Positions 63,292-64,000 of a stretch of DNA of 64,000 nt are shown here, one piece after another. Source of the stretch: an uncultured Amylibacter sp. Its GTDB lineage: Bacteria; Pseudomonadota; Alphaproteobacteria; Rhodobacterales; Rhodobacteraceae. The notes beneath the pieces were generated by a model. That model had not been told where the DNA came from, searched no databases, and worked only from the letters and a program-made list of their open reading frames with translations. The stretch spans positions 248,001 through 312,000 of the forward strand of contig OX044354.1 in assembly GCA_943846615.1 (NCBI GenBank). The letters are read 5' to 3'. Position numbers and translations under genes: made by a program. Each line of letters begins with the position of its first letter. Positions within the stretch are counted from its first letter, which is position 1.

Positions 63292-64000
63292 ATGAAATAT
63301 TTAAAACTTCTGAGCGCAATTTCTTTCCTGCTTGTCCCGGTGACAGCATCGGCACAGGTGTCCAATCTGTATGGAACGGCCATAACCGTTAACGAACGCA
63401 TCATTACAAATTTTGAGATTTTCCAGCGCGCGCAAATGTTGCAATTGTTTGGTGCCAAAGGGGATCTGCAATCAAACGCCAGAAATACATTGATTGATGA
63501 ACGCCTTTATTTACAGGCTGGCACAGATTTAGGCGTTTTACCAAGCGAGGCAGAAATTCAAGCCGGCATGGATGAGTTTTCCGCACGCGGCAATCTGTCC
63601 ACCGATCAATTGATCAAACTGTTGGAATCCCGTGGAATTGCCCGCGAAAGTTATCATGCGTTTATCCGCGCTGGATTGACGTGGCGCCGCGTTGTACGCG
63701 CACGGTTTGCGTCACAAACACAGGTGACGGATGAAGATATTGACGCCGCATTGTCATTTCAAAATGGTGCTGGACAGGTTGATTTTCTGTTGTCTGAAAT
63801 CATCCTATCCGATGAGCAACGCGGATCGGAAAGTGCCGACAAACTGGCACTTCGCCTTTCACGCTCGATTAAGGGTCAAGCGGGCTTTGCATCTGCGGCA
63901 CGCAAATACTCTGGATCACCATCTTCTCGCAATGGCGGTCGCATTGATTGGGTCCCTGCCCGCGCATTGCCCGCCAATATCGTTGCGCAATTGCTGACAC
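63292..64000 (+). CDS. surA: Periplasmic chaperone SurA, 3' end outside window
   Basis: The frame opens at the ATG at 63292 and is still open at the window end, giving 236 residues of a longer protein. A signal peptide (MKYLKLLSAISFLLVPVTASA) is followed by the SurA_N chaperone domain: TAITVNERIITNFEIFQRAQ and LIDERLYLQAGTDLGVLPSEAEIQ. The beginning of a parvulin domain follows (DFLLSEIILSDEQRG, KYSGSPSSRNGGRIDWVP). It begins 11 bp after lptD. SurA escorts outer-membrane proteins, LptD among them, to the BAM machinery. The ribosome-binding site is weak. Confidence 0.93.
   Translation, partial: MKYLKLLSAISFLLVPVTASAQVSNLYGTAITVNERIITNFEIFQRAQMLQLFGAKGDLQSNARNTLIDERLYLQAGTDLGVLPSEAEIQAGMDEFSARGNLSTDQLIKLLESRGIARESYHAFIRAGLTWRRVVRARFASQTQVTDEDIDAALSFQNGAGQVDFLLSEIILSDEQRGSESADKLALRLSRSIKGQAGFASAARKYSGSPSSRNGGRIDWVPARALPANIVAQLLT

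Overview
The window is chromosomal DNA from an alphaproteobacterium. It is best read as a marine Rhodobacteraceae (roseobacter-group) strain of moderate to low GC. The evidence is an intact DMSP lyase gene (dddP), the aat / DUF2155 / MlaD-like / NDUFA12-like block, a DUF5930-type M23 peptidase overlapping a bactofilin, a DUF6778-like gene, and a prfB without the programmed frameshift. The organism call is inference from family content and gene neighbourhood, not from rRNA.

Layout. 0-9 kb: end of an AsmA-like gene, bcp, a DUF455 ferritin-like gene, M23 peptidase plus bactofilin, then a minus-strand set (unknown gene, prfB, PBP1A, AmiC-type amidase). 10-17 kb: rne with a long structured leader, an M48 TPR protease, accB-accC and aat. 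17-24 kb: DUF2155, MlaD-like and NDUFA12-like genes, clpX, clpP, a FadL-type porin and tig. 24-32 kb: a subtilisin-type autotransporter, a GFA protein, a small membrane protein, a TPR/GT9-like protein, tRNA-Leu, glnB-glnA, and an orphan HExxH protein. 32-41 kb is the most accessory part: a heme-dependent N-demethylase family gene, secreted proteins of unknown function, dddP, a four-gene R-body (RebB) operon, parE and palindromic repeats. 41-54 kb: purC, two ABC-F ATPases (the second at 54.3 kb), ppiD-trpE, a gene-poor kilobase ending at tRNA-Asn, a histidine kinase, a hexapeptide acetyltransferase, a CAU-anticodon tRNA, purM-purN-tfoX and ndk. 56-64 kb: a retropepsin-like protease, holC-pepA and lptF-lptG-lptD-surA (surA is cut by the window end).

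Functional themes. Envelope building recurs: PBP1A, amidase, LytM peptidase, bactofilin, the Lpt transport proteins, SurA, PpiD and AsmA-like. Protein quality control (trigger factor, ClpXP, M48) and nitrogen, purine and fatty-acid supply make up the rest of the core. The accessory centre pairs DMSP cleavage with a compact R-body operon, a plausible eukaryote-facing combination.

The most unusual items are: (1) the R-body operon abutting dddP; (2) a 28-bp element shared at 25 of 28 positions by two convergent, gene-free regions 15 kb apart, each also carrying the same GTTAAC-containing 12-mer; (3) a CAU-anticodon tRNA whose anticodon loop reads as 8 nt; (4) a lipobox-bearing subtilisin autotransporter. 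No rRNA genes, CRISPR arrays or intact insertion sequences were seen.
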